Source of the DNA: Siphonodentalium dalli
Lineage: Eukaryota; Mollusca; Scaphopoda; Gadilida; Siphonodentaliidae
Reading direction: 5' to 3'
Length of the DNA stretch: 64,000 nt
Assembly (NCBI GenBank): GCA_032622095.1
Contig: CP136064.1
Coordinates: 215,900,205-215,964,204, forward strand
Below are positions 47,896-59,915 of this stretch, piece after piece. Positions within the stretch are counted from its first letter, which is position 1; every line of letters starts with the position of its first letter. The position numbers were made by a program, and so were the translations under genes. The notes under the pieces were generated by a model. That model was not told the origin of the DNA. It did not search any database and worked only from the letters and a program-made list of their open reading frames with translations.

Positions 47896-48064
47896 AATGG
47901 TTTTCAGCTCGACAAAATCGTACTTATCACAGAAGTACAGTAAAATTCGAGGAGAATGTATATCAAAGAATGCATTATTTGTGGATCCACATTTCCCGCC
48001 AAATGCAAAGTCCTTATACTATTCAAAATCTCCACCTCCTGACATCGTATGGAAGCGACCTGGG
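47896..48064 (+). CDS. Calpain-5/TRA-3-like cysteine protease, first coding exon (residues 1-56)
   Basis: Cytosolic or nuclear calcium-linked cysteine protease of the CAPN5/TRA-3 group. The acceptor TTTCTTTCAG (to 47895) is followed by one base and ATG at 47897-47899, so the 5' UTR sits mainly in an upstream exon not identified here. The exon encodes 56 residues and ends in phase 0 at a GTAAGT donor (48065). The catalytic domain starts almost at once, as in CAPN5, which lacks an EF-hand pro-region. Recognisable calpain features are LFVDPHFPP (28-36), SLYYSKSPP (39-47) and VWKRPG (51-56). Assignment rests on remembered family conservation and agreement with the following exons. Confidence 0.93.
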
Positions 48065-48096
48065 GTAAGTGAATTTCTTATTCAAATTTCATCTGC

Positions 48097-48584
48097 TTAA
48101 AGGTACTCAATCCGAACAGAGGGTCCCCATCTCAACAGATTCCAACAACAACAATCCGATCAGAGGGTCCTATATTACTATTTCTTTGGCTTTGGGGGTA
48201 AAAAATATTTGATTCGAGTCGAGGAACCCATCAAACAAAGCTCAGAGTTATTAGATATTGATTTTTGAAATTTGTTAATTTCTCGAGATGAGTACTAATA
48301 ATTGCCGTCAATTTTGAAACCTGCTCGAGATGAGTACACCAAAACTCTATTCAAACAGACAAGGATGGATAACTCTAAAATCAAGTGGTAATAATAACGC
48401 AATTTTGACTACGTACTGGGCCAGAAAGAATTCCCGATAATGAAAAATAATAGATTTCTAAAATCAATATCTAACAAATCTGAGCTTTGATGGGTGACTT
48501 CCTCGACTCGAATCAAATATTTTTGACCCCCGAAGCCATTGAAATAGTAATTGAGATGAGTTTTATCAGATTGAGTACCTTTAA
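48097..48584. mobile_element. AGGTACTCAATCCGA-family MITE, complete
   Basis: TTAA duplications lie at 48097-48100 and 48581-48584, with the same orientation and near-identical interior to 46782-47269 (for example GAGGGTCCCCATCTCAACAG). Confidence 0.92.
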
Positions 48585-48663
48585 ATTTGATTTGGAAGAA
48601 AGTTTCACAATTCAATAAAGTTTGCAACCACCAAAGCTATGCAATAAACAAACAAAAATTCAA

Positions 48664-48772
48664 AAGAGAGCTTTCCGATGAATGGCAACAAGCCATATTT
48701 CCGACTAAATCCTGAAAAATTACCCATAATTCTGCTGTGGTTAAGGAGTCGATTATTTAGGGCATTACTGTA
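48664..48772. mobile_element. TA-type foldback MITE, right half
   Basis: It runs from AGAGCTTTCCGATGAATGGC through CCTGAAAAATTACCC to GGCATTACTG-TA. The left arm is absent. Confidence 0.82.
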
Positions 48773-49221
48773 CCAGGTATTTGAAATAGAAATATGAATT
48801 TCAAATTCCATGTCAAATTTGAAAAATCGTTGCTGATTTGTGTGTGAATATGCTACTTAAACTTGGGAGACATTTCTCTTTCCAAAAATGTATGGTTTAT
48901 GTTTGTCTTTCTAAATTGGAAATTTAAATTGCAATTGGAGAGTTTGGGGGGGGGGGGGGGGGGTTCCAAAATTTGAGGGCACAGTTTTAAATTCAGTGAC
49001 ATTTAGAGGTGGATACCCCTATTCACAACATGCTAGATACATCCCTGTCTCGAATCTGGCAAACTTCTATATGTTGTTATACATATCTAGATGCCTTCAA
49101 TTTAGCACATGGACACAGAAGCATGGAGGGGCAAGTGGGCACAACCTTCAGAAAGGCACTTATCGCAATGCAATTACATGCATTTGTATCTATTATGATG
49201 ATGGAAATGAGGGAAGGGAGT

Positions 49222-50045
49222 AGATCATGTCATGAATATCTATTGTACAGTAATGTCCTAAATAATCCACTCCTTAACCACAGTTAAGGAGTCGATTATT
49301 TAGGGCATTACTGTACAAAACCTGGCAACTTGTTGATGTTCTGACCTGGTACTGTACACTAAATCCGACCATTTTGGGACCATCTCCTGTTATACTCAAC
49401 AGAATATATGCAAAAATGAATGAATTTGAGCCATCGATTAGTGCAAAAATACACTCATGTGTTCTATGAATGATGCAAACAACATGGTAATTATAATGAA
49501 AATTATTTATGACTTGAGAGCACATGAGTATTTTGCACTACCGTAATCTCAAATTCATTCATTTGTTGCAAATATTCTGTGGAGTATAAAAGGAGATTGT
49601 CCAATAAATGGCCGGATTTAGTATTCAGTCCCCCTTCAATAATGTACTTCACTGTAGGTGAAGGTCCCAACCGGAAATTGTACAATTCTAGTAACTTTGT
49701 GAGCAATTTTGCTTTGCTTCGCTCACAATCATGGACTTTATCTCAGGTAATTGTTGCAATGTTTATTGCGATATCAGCTCACAAACAAAGCATGCAATCT
49801 GGGAACTGGGACCACCCCATACTGTGAAGTAGATTATGGAGTAACAAGAAATATATTCCCTGCATTGTTTGTTCAATGATATAAAGTTCCCTGTCAGAGT
49901 CCTTTAAGGAACAGGAATTAACTAAAAAATATACTATCAATGTTGTAAACTTCCCTGTCATGACAACAAAAAGTTCCCAGGTTTTTTACTGGTTGAATAT
50001 AATCTCTGTGTGTATAGCTAAGAGTAGGGATTTGTGGCATGATCT
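49222..50045. mobile_element. AGATCATGCCATGA-end element
   Basis: The left end AGATCATGTCATGAATATCT and right end GTGGCATGATCT are inverted. The interior shares GTAGGTGAAGGTCCCAAC with 46109-47590. It hosts a 70-bp foldback MITE at 49246-49315. Confidence 0.78.
49246..49315. mobile_element. Short TA-type foldback MITE (internal deletion)
   Basis: TA-CAGTAATGTCCTAAATAA...TTATTTAGGGCATTACTG-TA: both ends are intact but the stem loop is reduced to about 66 bp, with CCACAG at the centre. Confidence 0.88.
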
Positions 50046-50495
50046 GGGAAAGGGGGTGCTGAAGCCCCATGTTCCACTGTGGTTGTAATCGTCATAAAGT
50101 CATAAGCAACATAGCAGTAATTGTATCTTAATATAAACAAAAAAGTGGAAGAGAACTTCTAGAATGATTAATAATTGTGTGAATGGACCTGGATTGCCAA
50201 CATAACATAAAGTTATATAACTTGTGGACATCAATTACTATATGCATTTCAGAATTTAGGACACTTCAATGCACTGCAATTTTAATCCAGATCTTTTATA
50301 GAGATTATGCATCAAGGATGGAATTCACCCATTGGGTGGAACTACATTATAATTAATGGGAAGATTAGGAACTCCCCCATGGTATACATACATGCTTTTA
50401 ATTGCTTTATGTTCATTCCCAGATGAAGTGCATGTGTACCCAGTGAACCCACCATGGTACCAGGAGACAGGAGGCTTGTTAAGTTCAGCTGAACC

Positions 50496-50692
50496 TACAG
50501 TAATGCCCTAAATAATCGACTCCTTAACCACATCATAATTATGGGTAATTTTTCAGGATTTAGTCTGAAATATGGTTTGTTGCCATTCATCGGAAAGCTG
50601 AATGGCAACAAGCCATATTTCAGACTAAATCCTGAAAAATTACCCATAATTCTGCTGTGGTTAAGGAGTCGATTATTTAGGGCATTACTGTA
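50496..50692. mobile_element. TA-type foldback MITE, complete
   Basis: It is flanked by TA and has CAGTAATGCCC ends with arms folding around GGAAAGCTGAATGG. TA duplication with CAGT ends suggests a Tc1/mariner-type origin. Confidence 0.92.
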
Positions 50693-51048
50693 GGTTATTT
50701 CTTCTTTAAATCTGAGGTTAACTTGAGTTTGAGACTTGTTGGTGATTCAAAAACTATCTATGTGTACCTCTATTTGGATCCAAATGCAACCCCATCATAA
50801 CTGGTACATATGTTATGTTATTGTTTAGCAAGTGAAAATTAGAACTTTTATAAAACAATGGTTTTTAAAATACAGAATGCTGGAAGATTTCTTATGTTCT
50901 CAAAATATTACCAAAATGTAAATGGCAAACATTCTGTTAGAAAATTAAATGGTTTTAGTCTTTTAGATCTCACCGGAATATGGTACACAATCCTTGCACA
51001 TTATTTTCACCGTATCACCCCTGTATCACCATCATAATTTTATTTCAG

Positions 51049-51180
51049 GAAATAGTTGATGATCCAAAGTTTTTCTGTGATGGGGCCAGTGCTGATGATT
51101 TCTCCCAGGGAACTCTGGGTAATTGTTGGTTTGTTGCCGCCTGTGCATGTATTGCAGAGGATTCAAGACTGTGGAAAAAG
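51049..51180 (+). CDS. Calpain-5-like, coding exon 2 with the catalytic cysteine (residues 57-100)
   Basis: Acceptor TATTTCAG (to 51048); 44 codons in phase 0; donor GTCCGT at 51181, a weaker donor than the others. The exon encodes the active-site block QGTLGNCWFVAACA, whose Cys is residue 82 of the assembled protein (human CAPN5 uses Cys81). Upstream is a typical DDPKFFCDGASADDFSQG stretch, downstream SRLWKK. The catalytic His and Asn are encoded by exons beyond the window. An intact cysteine and flanks indicate an active enzyme rather than a CAPN6-like inactive form. Confidence 0.95.
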
Positions 51181-51629
51181 GTCCGTATTTAACACATTAA
51201 CCATGGTTACTTAAATTATTAAATTTGAACTGTATTGGCATGCATTGGCTTGAGGTTTCTGGAAAATACTTTAGCAGGAGTTGATCAATTTCCAGGATTT
51301 TTGAAAAACTAAAGAGTCTGTCGGAAAATTTAAAAGTAATATTTTAATATTACTGGTGTTGCATGTTGATGAGTAGCACTTTCTTGACACTTTCTGAATC
51401 AACAGAAGTCCACTTATAGGTAAAATACCTGTATATATATTTCTTCCTTAGTTTATCCTAAGAGATAAAAATAAACCACAAGATAATATGTTGTGAAACT
51501 GCCATTGGCGTAAAGCTCAGGCATATCATGTTATAACCACCTATGCAATATGTAGGAAACATCTTTGTACCTTTAGCTAGCAATAAACTTCATCTATTGC
51601 TTATCCTATTGTTGAGTGAATTTCTTTGT

Positions 51630-52101
51630 TTAAAGGCCCACTTAATTTTCGAGTCGCCAATTATTTTTTTTATAGTGACTTGATATACGGTTTTAATAAC
51701 AATCTATGCCATAAATATGATTAAAATACTATAATTCATCACTATTTGAAACATCTGTGTCTCAGAAGATGCCCACAGAGAATTAGAAAACTTCTGAAGT
51801 CTCCCCCCCCCCCTCTGGCACCCAGAATGCAACATAATTCAAACTTTTTCAATGAAAGTGGAAGAACTCTATCTTTAATATATAGAGTTATTCCCCCTGC
51901 ATTGAAAATAATACTGATTTTTACTTCAATCTTGTTGACAAAATGTGTTGGCAACTCAACAAAAACAACATGTTCACAGTTTATTACACTGGATAAGTTG
52001 ATAGTACAATGTTTTGGAGCTTCCTCTTTCAAATGGTATATAATATGGCATATATTTTATATAAAGTGATCTGACGGTTCGAACATTAAGTGGGCCTTTA
52101 A
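51630..52101. mobile_element. AGGCCCACTTAATTTTCGA-family MITE, complete
   Basis: TTAA lies at 51630-51633 and 52098-52101. Open frames on both strands (51742-52069) come from its symmetric interior and are not exons. Confidence 0.92.
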
Positions 52102-52302
52102 CCATATCACTTCTGAATGGATCATCCCATTCAGATATAACTTATGCGATGAAATGCTCTATTCTTCATTTACTCGGATGTTCATATAATATAAGCAGAC
52201 AACAGGCAGATGAACATCCATGGATTCCCATTCTTTCGTTCATTCATTTGTAGGGATCATCATCGTTCAGATGAAAAGTCTAACACTGTGGAACTGATTT
52301 GA

Positions 52303-52517
52303 TTGACCCTTTCAGTGCCAAGTCCGATTTTTGTATCAACCCATATTTCCTTGATCATTTTTCAAATTTATTGATCATAATAATGTGATACATTGATGGA
52401 AAGAGCTCTAAGAGCTCTTTCCATCAATGTATCACATTATTATAATCAATACATTTGAAAAATGATCAAGGAAATATGGGTTGATACAAAAATCAGACTT
52501 GGCACTGAAAGGGTTAA
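52303..52517. mobile_element. Near-perfect foldback MITE with CCCTTTCAGTGCC ends
   Basis: The arms of ~103 bp differ at about three positions and meet at GAGCTCTAAGAGCTC. The right flank is TTAA (52514-52517); the left is TTGA (52303-52306), so a TTAA target is likely. Very low arm divergence suggests a young or homogenised copy. Confidence 0.9.
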
Positions 52518-52750
52518 AGATACATAATCAGAATTAACGCTCCTAAATTACTATTTCTTTGGCTTTGGGGGTAAAAAATAGTTGATTTGAGTTGAGGAAC
52601 CCAGTCATCAAAGCTCAGTGTTCTCAGATATCAATTTTTGAAATCTGTTATTTTTCACCACTTGAAATATTTGGCGGCCAAGCAAATATTTGACAAGCCG
52701 ACCAACATACTCTTGATACCAAATTGCGTTGATAAACAAAATGTTGATAC
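52514..52750. mobile_element. Partial AGGTACTCAATCCGA-related MITE
   Basis: It begins TTAAAGATACATAATCAGAA exactly where the foldback ends, so the two share the TTAA. The interior matches 10540-10800. The right end is unclear. Confidence 0.6.
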
Positions 52751-52917
52751 ATCTATATAACATGTTTTTGAAAATATTATACCAGAGTTGACAGTGTCAG
52801 CAACTTTTATTAATAGCATTATTTTTTGGTAATTAATCGATTCTGATAACTAAAGCGTCTTTTGAAGAAATGCTGTTGTTATTGGAACGGATGATATGGG
52901 TATCATCCAATTGGATT

Positions 52918-55900
52918 GTAGTCCGAGAGCCCATAAGGTTTTATTGTCGTCACTCTGACCAAAAGACCCACTCTGCTCATTTTGTGGCAAATTATATGTA
53001 GTTTACGGAAATCAATTTCTTGCGAGTGGGAAACGCGGCGTTTGGGAGATATTTAACATAGAATGATGCCTGGTGAGAGCGAAAAATGTTACTTAAGTGT
53101 TGGGGGGAGGGTTAGTAATTTCGAATGTATGCAACATATGTAATGTCAGCTAACACATTATATATACCGTTTTGTCGGCAATAAGTCATTCTATCTAGTG
53201 AATAAACACAAAATTAGAATTTCAGCCACTGACCTCGAGTACGAGAGGTCAAATGTCAAATATATTTTGAAACGCCATTTTCTTTTAAATGTCAAATTGG
53301 AAAGTTAGCTTAAGAAATTTTATAATCATCTGTTGGAATCCGTTCTAGTATAATTTTGAACTTTACTGTATACCAGATTCGGATATGTGGAAAGAAAATT
53401 AACACAGCCGTAATTGCAACCATTCAAGATGTCAGCCAAAATGTGTGCCGAAATAGCAAAAAACAATAAAAATTAATAAGGTCTCTTTGATCGCCGTTAT
53501 AGTAAAGATGATGTCACATGCGGTCATGTTGTCCATTCGATACGTTATGGTAATATACAACCCTTACAAATTAGCCAAAAATCCGACACAAAAATCGAAT
53601 AATGACTGTTTCGAATCAATGAATGTTATTGCTATCACAACAAAACCCACGCGTATATATGTGCAGGAGATACTCGAGCTAGGATTCCTCTTATACCTGA
53701 GTTGAGAAATATTCACCCAAATCCAAGATGGCGGCTAAAATGGCCACCAGAAATAGAAATATTGCCGAATATTGCTGATTTTAACATCAGTGACTGTTAT
53801 TGTCATGACAACTCAACACCGGCTTACTATTGTGAGTTGGGTACACTGAGTCGAAGAACTGTGCCTATATTTCATCCAAATAAAAGTTGCCCAAATTCAA
53901 AATGGCGCCCACAATGATGGACATATTTAGAAAATCACAGAAAATCTCTCATATTCACATTATTGGGCATTATTGACGAGACAACTCTACCCGTGCTTAC
54001 AGCCGAGTTGGAAATACTGTGATAAAGTAGTTATCTTGGATTTGATGAGGGACTTTTTTTCCAAATCGAAGATGGCGGCCGTAATGGCGTCCGAGATTTG
54101 AAAACAAGCTTACATTCCTTTACTTTCATACTATGTGCGTCATTGTTGTGAGAATTCTACACACACTTAAATATTCATATGGAAAATTGATATGAAGTAT
54201 CTATTTGAGTTTGGTCAACTCTCACAATCAAGATTGCTGCCAAACTGGTGGCCAGAAATTGAAAAGAAGTCGAAATTATCACACACTAATTTCAACTTTT
54301 CGTCATAATATCAATATGTATGGATTGAACGAAACAGTACATAAGCCAACTATTAGTTCCAACATAGGTCGTCGCCTTCTGGAAGGACGAAAACCCACAA
54401 TAATCGTGATGTGGCATTTCAAAATCCATTCTCCACTAAGCGCCCATACTGGCCGTAATCGTATATGGGTGCACCGAATAGTCATATTATGACTTCCAAG
54501 AATCAAAACAACAGTACCTGAGCTTATTCTGATTTGCCATTTTCAGCCTTATATGGGCCAGCATTCGTTTCTTCGTCACATTAATCTATCTCGTTGACAC
54601 CAACACAGTTTTCTACAATTCTTGACAGAAGGGTCCCACTAATCGAAATGTTTCAAACAACACATATGCCGGTGTCAAGCTCACACGTTTGTCTCGAAAG
54701 ATGGGAATTCTTATTCTTATTCTTGACGAGCTTCATTCATGGTAGCTTATGGTATAATTCAGACACTACATATGGGGTCTGATCGTCATATTGTGTGATA
54801 AACTAGAAAGTTATGCGGTCGATGCTTACAATAGCTTTCAGAAGGACGTCTCTATCTGCGTATTTTTCAGATTTTGTAACTTAATGTGGATAACAAAATG
54901 GTGATCTACCCATCCAGCCACTTCTCAATATATGGTTCATCAATTCACATATTCACATACTGACGTAGCCGGATATCTTCTGTATATGGCTTCGAATTTC
55001 TGAAAGCCTAACATTTGACGGGTGCCTTTCTGCTAAGGCGTAGAAGACCATAATGCATAATATACTTTCACTTCTTGACCGTGATCATAATAACAGTCCT
55101 TGTGGCTTCCAGCAATCGTCTCACCGTACAGATCCAAGCAGATAATAACAATACACAGTCATGGTGGCGTCCAGCAATCGTCTCACCGTACATATCCAAG
55201 CAGATACTAACAATACACACGGTGCTAGTTTGTGGGCAAGTGTCATGATAGTGGAAATGAAATTGAACCATAACTGCACTGCCTCTTCTTTGGGTATGTT
55301 TTAGATTTAGACATGATCTCATGTAGCTTTGCTTTCCTTATATGCTAAGAATGTATCTTCCAATCCGTCTGGAAGCCGTTCTTAATCAATTAGACCAGGT
55401 TTGTACCATTGGCTACTACTATATAAGCCCCACCCAGAATGGGATGTAGTCTTGAGGACGATGCATTTGATAGTTGATGTCATACTCACGATGGGTGATG
55501 GTCAGTGTGGTTCAAGAAAGTACAATGCCATCACCACAAGGGTGAAATTTTTAACTCGAAAAACATCTAGGGGATTGTTGAGACCTTGCATTAAGTTTAA
55601 CCTACGTTGGATACACCAATTTATTTCTTGGTAACATCGCCATTCAAAGCCATTGTCCTGCATGAGACATATTAACTACTATATTCTAAAGTTATTTACT
55701 ATAAAGCTATATGACCATAACGGTCAAGTTCACCAATGTCATCATCCATTCCCATCGATCTATAAATTGTTCTCACAAATGCATCACAGTTCCTTGGAAA
55801 ATACCGCCCACATACTGACACTAGTCTTGAGAAAGGATAACAACAACGCATACCTTCATTCCATAAAGACATCATTTAGCCCATCCGACTCTTCTGGGGA

Positions 55901-57731
55901 GGATAGGAGAGTATTATCCAGACAAAATTACATGTCTGGTCAAGTTGATTAAGAACGGCCTTGAAACGGATGTGGAAACACCAATATTACCACACCAAAA
56001 GCACCAACACATGACATTCTATATCTGAAACATGCACCTGGTGTGGGGGTGTATGCCGTGGCCCATTTCATTCCCACTGTCATGGCGCTTGTCTACAAAC
56101 TAGCACCGCGAGTATTGTTCTTCTCTGCTAACGAGACGAATGCGGGACGTTACAAAGTTGCTTAGGATCATGATCAAGAAGTGTGGGTAGTCGGTACATT
56201 ATGGTCATCTCTGTAGCAGATATGCATGTGTCCAAGGGAATGAGACAGCTAGCTACCTTTGAAACACTGCCGAAGTTGTCCATGTATGCCAATACGTTCG
56301 CTAAGTTTGTGAGTTGAACCATCTATTGAGAAATGACTAGTTAGCTGGGAAGTTCGCCAGGTGTACATGTGGTTATCCACATGGGATATGAGAAAGACAT
56401 ACATGGAGATGACCTGTAAGCTTGTATACTTATAGACCATATGCCTTTCTAGTTCAAGATGACGACCAAATCCCATATTTCGCAGGTATTTAAAATCTTA
56501 AGCTTTACACCGGAAAATTAATTGCTTGAAACGTTATGATAAGAGGGACCCTACTCCCAGGAAGTGTTGAATACGTTGCCGGTGTGAGCGACCTAGATTG
56601 ATCAGGCAAAGAAATGGAAACTGGTCCAGATCATTAAGAACGTGGCAAATCATAATCTGTTATCAGGTAATTGTTCTAATATGGCTATTCGGCGCACCTA
56701 CGGTTACGGCCAATATCGGCTCGAAGTGTCGAATGGATTTCGAAATGTCACATCGCGATTTTAATTGCTGGTTTTCGTACTTCCAGAAGGATGCGAGCAT
56801 TTTTATACGTTTTAAGTTGAACTAATAAGTGGTTTGTGTATAGTTTCGTCCATACATATTGATATTATGATTTCTTTTCGATCTCTGGGTCCAGTTCAGC
56901 TGCCATCTTAACCTTGAGTACCAACCCCAATAGCCAAACTCAAATCAATACTTCATATCAATTTTCCATATCAGCATGTAATGGTGGGTAGAATTCGCGA
57001 AACAATAACGCCCATCGAAAGAAAGCAATGTTGGCGAGTTTTCAAATATCGGTCGCCATTTTGGCCACCATCTTGGATTTTTGGATAATTTGTAAGGGTT
57101 GTATATTACCATAACGTATCGAACATGACAACATGACCGCATGTGACATCATCTTTACTATAACGGCGATCAGAGAGACCTTATGAATTTTTACTGTTTT
57201 TGGCTATTTCGGCACACAATTTGGCTGACATCTTGAATGGTTGTAATTACGGCTGTGTTAATTTTCTTTCCACATATCCGAATCTGGTATACAGTAAAGT
57301 ACAAAATTATACTAGAACGGATTCCAACAGATGATTATAAAATTTCTTAAGCTAACTTTCCAATTTGACATTTAAAAAAAAATGGCGTTTCAAAATATAT
57401 TTGACCTTTGACCTCTCGTACTCGAGGTCAGTGGCTGAAATTCTAATTTTGTGTTTATTCACTAGATAGAATGACTTATTGCCGACAAAACAGTATATAT
57501 AACGTGTTAGCTGACATTACATATGTTGCATACATTCGAAATTACTAACCCTCCCCCCAACACTTAAGTAACATTTTTCGCTCTCACCAGGCATCATTCT
57601 ATGTTAAATATCTCCCAAACGCCGCGTTTCCCACTCGCAAGAAATTGGTTTCCGTAAACTACATATAATTTGCCACAAAATGAGCAGAGTGGGTCTTTTG
57701 GTCAGAGTGACGACAATAAAACCTTATGGAC
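52918..57731. mobile_element. Second giant foldback element (about 4.8 kb)
   Basis: The ends are TA-GTCCGAGAGCCCATAAGG (left) and CCTTATGGAC-TA (right). Inverted arms run 52918 to about 53580, with a further block at about 54050-54215, paired with about 56935-57731. Landmarks are TGTCAGCTAACAC, CTCGAGTACGAGAGGTC and TGTTGTCCATTCGATACG. The left arm contains extra ~170-bp CAAGATGGCGGC-type units (53700-54060). The middle (54.2-56.6 kb) is unassigned, with protein-like fragments on both strands. Its terminus resembles that of 27181-32265. Confidence 0.8.
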
Positions 57732-58275
57732 TATTGTGTACCTTTAAATTCCTACAATTTACAAACAAATGAATGGAAATCAGGTAGCTTCCACTCACAG
57801 ACTATGCAATTATCAAAGGGTTAATAACACAATTTTTTCTGTATCCGTGAAACATCTTCAGACAAAGATAACCTAGATCGTTGGGGGTGAATGAGGATGG
57901 AGCAGACTTTTGTGTGGTCTGCGAAGTAGACAGACACCATAATAATAATTATAGGAACAATGCCAGGTTTTCTTTTCCTGAATGACAAGATGATGGACGG
58001 GTACGTTCACTCGTTACTGGTTCCAGCACACATTAAAGCAGTTAGATTTTCACCTGTGCGAGGCTGTTGATGATGATAGTTGCCTCTTTTAATTGATCCA
58101 TAACACATTTACCTGGATAAGTTTTTGTGATAAGCAGTTAGTTTCAACAATCCGCAAAGACTGCTTATCTAGAGAAATGAGTATCCTTACCAAGCTGTCC
58201 TCTGAATAGGATTATAGGTACAATCGACAAAGATGGTTTATCTGGAGGAACTAGTATCATTACCTGTCCTACAGA

Positions 58276-58456
58276 TAGAGTAATGTCCTAAGTAATCGAC
58301 CCCTTAACCACAGCAGAATTATGGGTAACTTTTCAGGATTTAGTTGGAACTTGGAAATATGGCTTGTTGCAACAAGCCATATTTCCGACTAAATCCTGAA
58401 AAGTTACCCATAATTCTGCTGTGGTTAAGGGGACGATTACTTAGGGCATTACTGTA
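58276..58456. mobile_element. TA-type foldback MITE, left tip altered
   Basis: The left reads AGAGTAATGTCC; the right ends GGGCATTACTG-TA. The arms meet at GGCTTGTTGCAACAAGCC. Confidence 0.85.
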
Positions 58457-58689
58457 TGAGTGTGAATACAGGTGCCACTCATAACCTCTATCCATGAAAT
58501 CTCAATACTCAAGACTACTCAGGGGCCTAAAATGTTCAAAGTTAAATTTAAACTCACTCAGTTTTATGGACACATGCAGCTTAGCCAGGGAATCTCAATA
58601 CTGACTACTCAGAATTTAAAGTGGCTTACAATGTTCAAGATAAAATTTAAACCTTCCATGACTGGAGCTTCCTGAGATTGTGAAAGCCC

Positions 58690-59333
58690 TGTGCCAATGC
58701 ATTCTCTTATATATGCGAGTCTCCAATAGGGAGCCCCACACAAATAAGAATTCATTGTCCTAACAATATTTACCTTGACCTTTTAAAGGTACTCAATCCG
58801 ATAAAACTCCTCTCAATTACTATTTCAATGGCTTCGGGGGTCAAAAATATTTGATTCGAGTCGAGGAAGTCACCCATCAAAGCTCAGATTTGTTAGATAT
58901 CGATTTTAGAAATCTATTATTTTTCATTATCGGGAATACTATCTGGCCCAGAACTCAGTCAAAATTGCGTTATTATTACCACTTGATTTTAGAGTTATCC
59001 ATCCTTGTCTGTTTGAATATATTTTGGTGTACACATCCAGAGCAGATTACGGCAGTTGAAGGCAATTATTAGTACTCATCTCGAGTAAATAACAAATTTC
59101 AAAAATCAATATCTAATAACTCTGAGCTTTGTTTGATGGGTTCCTCGACTCGAATATTTTTTACCCCCAAAGCCAAAGAAATAGTAATATAGGACCCTCT
59201 GATCGGATTGTTGTTGTTGGAATCTGTTGAGATGGGGACCCTCTGTTCGGATTGAGTACCTTTAAGCCAGTGAATTCTCTTATATATGCAAGGCTCCCTA
59301 TGGGAGACTCGCATATATCAGAGAATGTACTGG
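58690..59333. mobile_element. CCAATGCATTCTCTTATATA element split by a TTAA MITE
   Basis: The outer arms CCAATGCATTCTCTTATATA (58692) and TATCAGAGAATGTACTGGC (about 59313-59331) are related to 16700-16985. The TTAA MITE at 58783-59265 (reverse orientation to 46782-47269) is inserted between them. Confidence 0.78.
58783..59265. mobile_element. AGGTACTCAATCCGA-family MITE, complete, inverted orientation
   Basis: TTAA lies at 58783-58786 and 59262-59265. The GTCCCCATCTCAAC-type end lies on the right here rather than the left. Confidence 0.92.
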
Positions 59334-59915
59334 CACAGGATCTTTAATGCTGCACCAACGCAGCTCCCGTCATGAAAGGGTTCAACACACAGAGCTTATT
59401 TCAAGACTAATATTATAAAATTTCTCTGAAAATTGTTTCCCACTGTCAGTACTCCTCACAAGAATTGCCCCGGATGCTTTTATAAGAAAAGTACTTTTTG
59501 AAAATTAATTTATATTTTGGGATTAATTCATGAAAGATAACTGGTGTTTTAATTAATCATTAACTGTAATATTTGAAGTAAGAGTTATTATTTCATAGAA
59601 CTTTGTCAAAACACTAGTTGATTTAAAAAAAAACAGTGCTGTAGGCTATATTTCCCCCAAAGATCTTCTTGTTTAGATTTTCATGTATAAACTAACATGC
59701 TTCCATTGAGGTATACATGCTATGTTGATTTCAAGGGAACCAATAGTTTTTGCAATAATATATACAAAATAAACATTACCCTATTTGGTATATATTAGCC
59801 TTGAATGCATGTGTATATGTTATATGGTGTTTTATGGAGCAGAAACAATATTATTGTAAATTTAACTGTTTTAAAATATGTGAACGCATCCTTACTTGTA
59901 CATGTAAATAATAGC

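Larger units (their letters stand above)
48065..51048 (+). other. Calpain intron 1 (2,984 bp), repeat-filled
   Basis: GTAAGT donor; TTTATTTCAG acceptor. It contains the TTAA MITE (48097-48584, only 32 bp after the donor), a foldback MITE half (48664-48772), a G-run (about 48944-48962), an AGATCATG-end element (49222-50045) with a short foldback MITE inside (49246-49315), and a full foldback MITE (50496-50692). Confidence 0.88.

Noticed and set aside
51742-52069. Open frames on both strands as possible calpain exons
   Set aside because: They lie within a complete TTAA-flanked MITE and have no calpain similarity.
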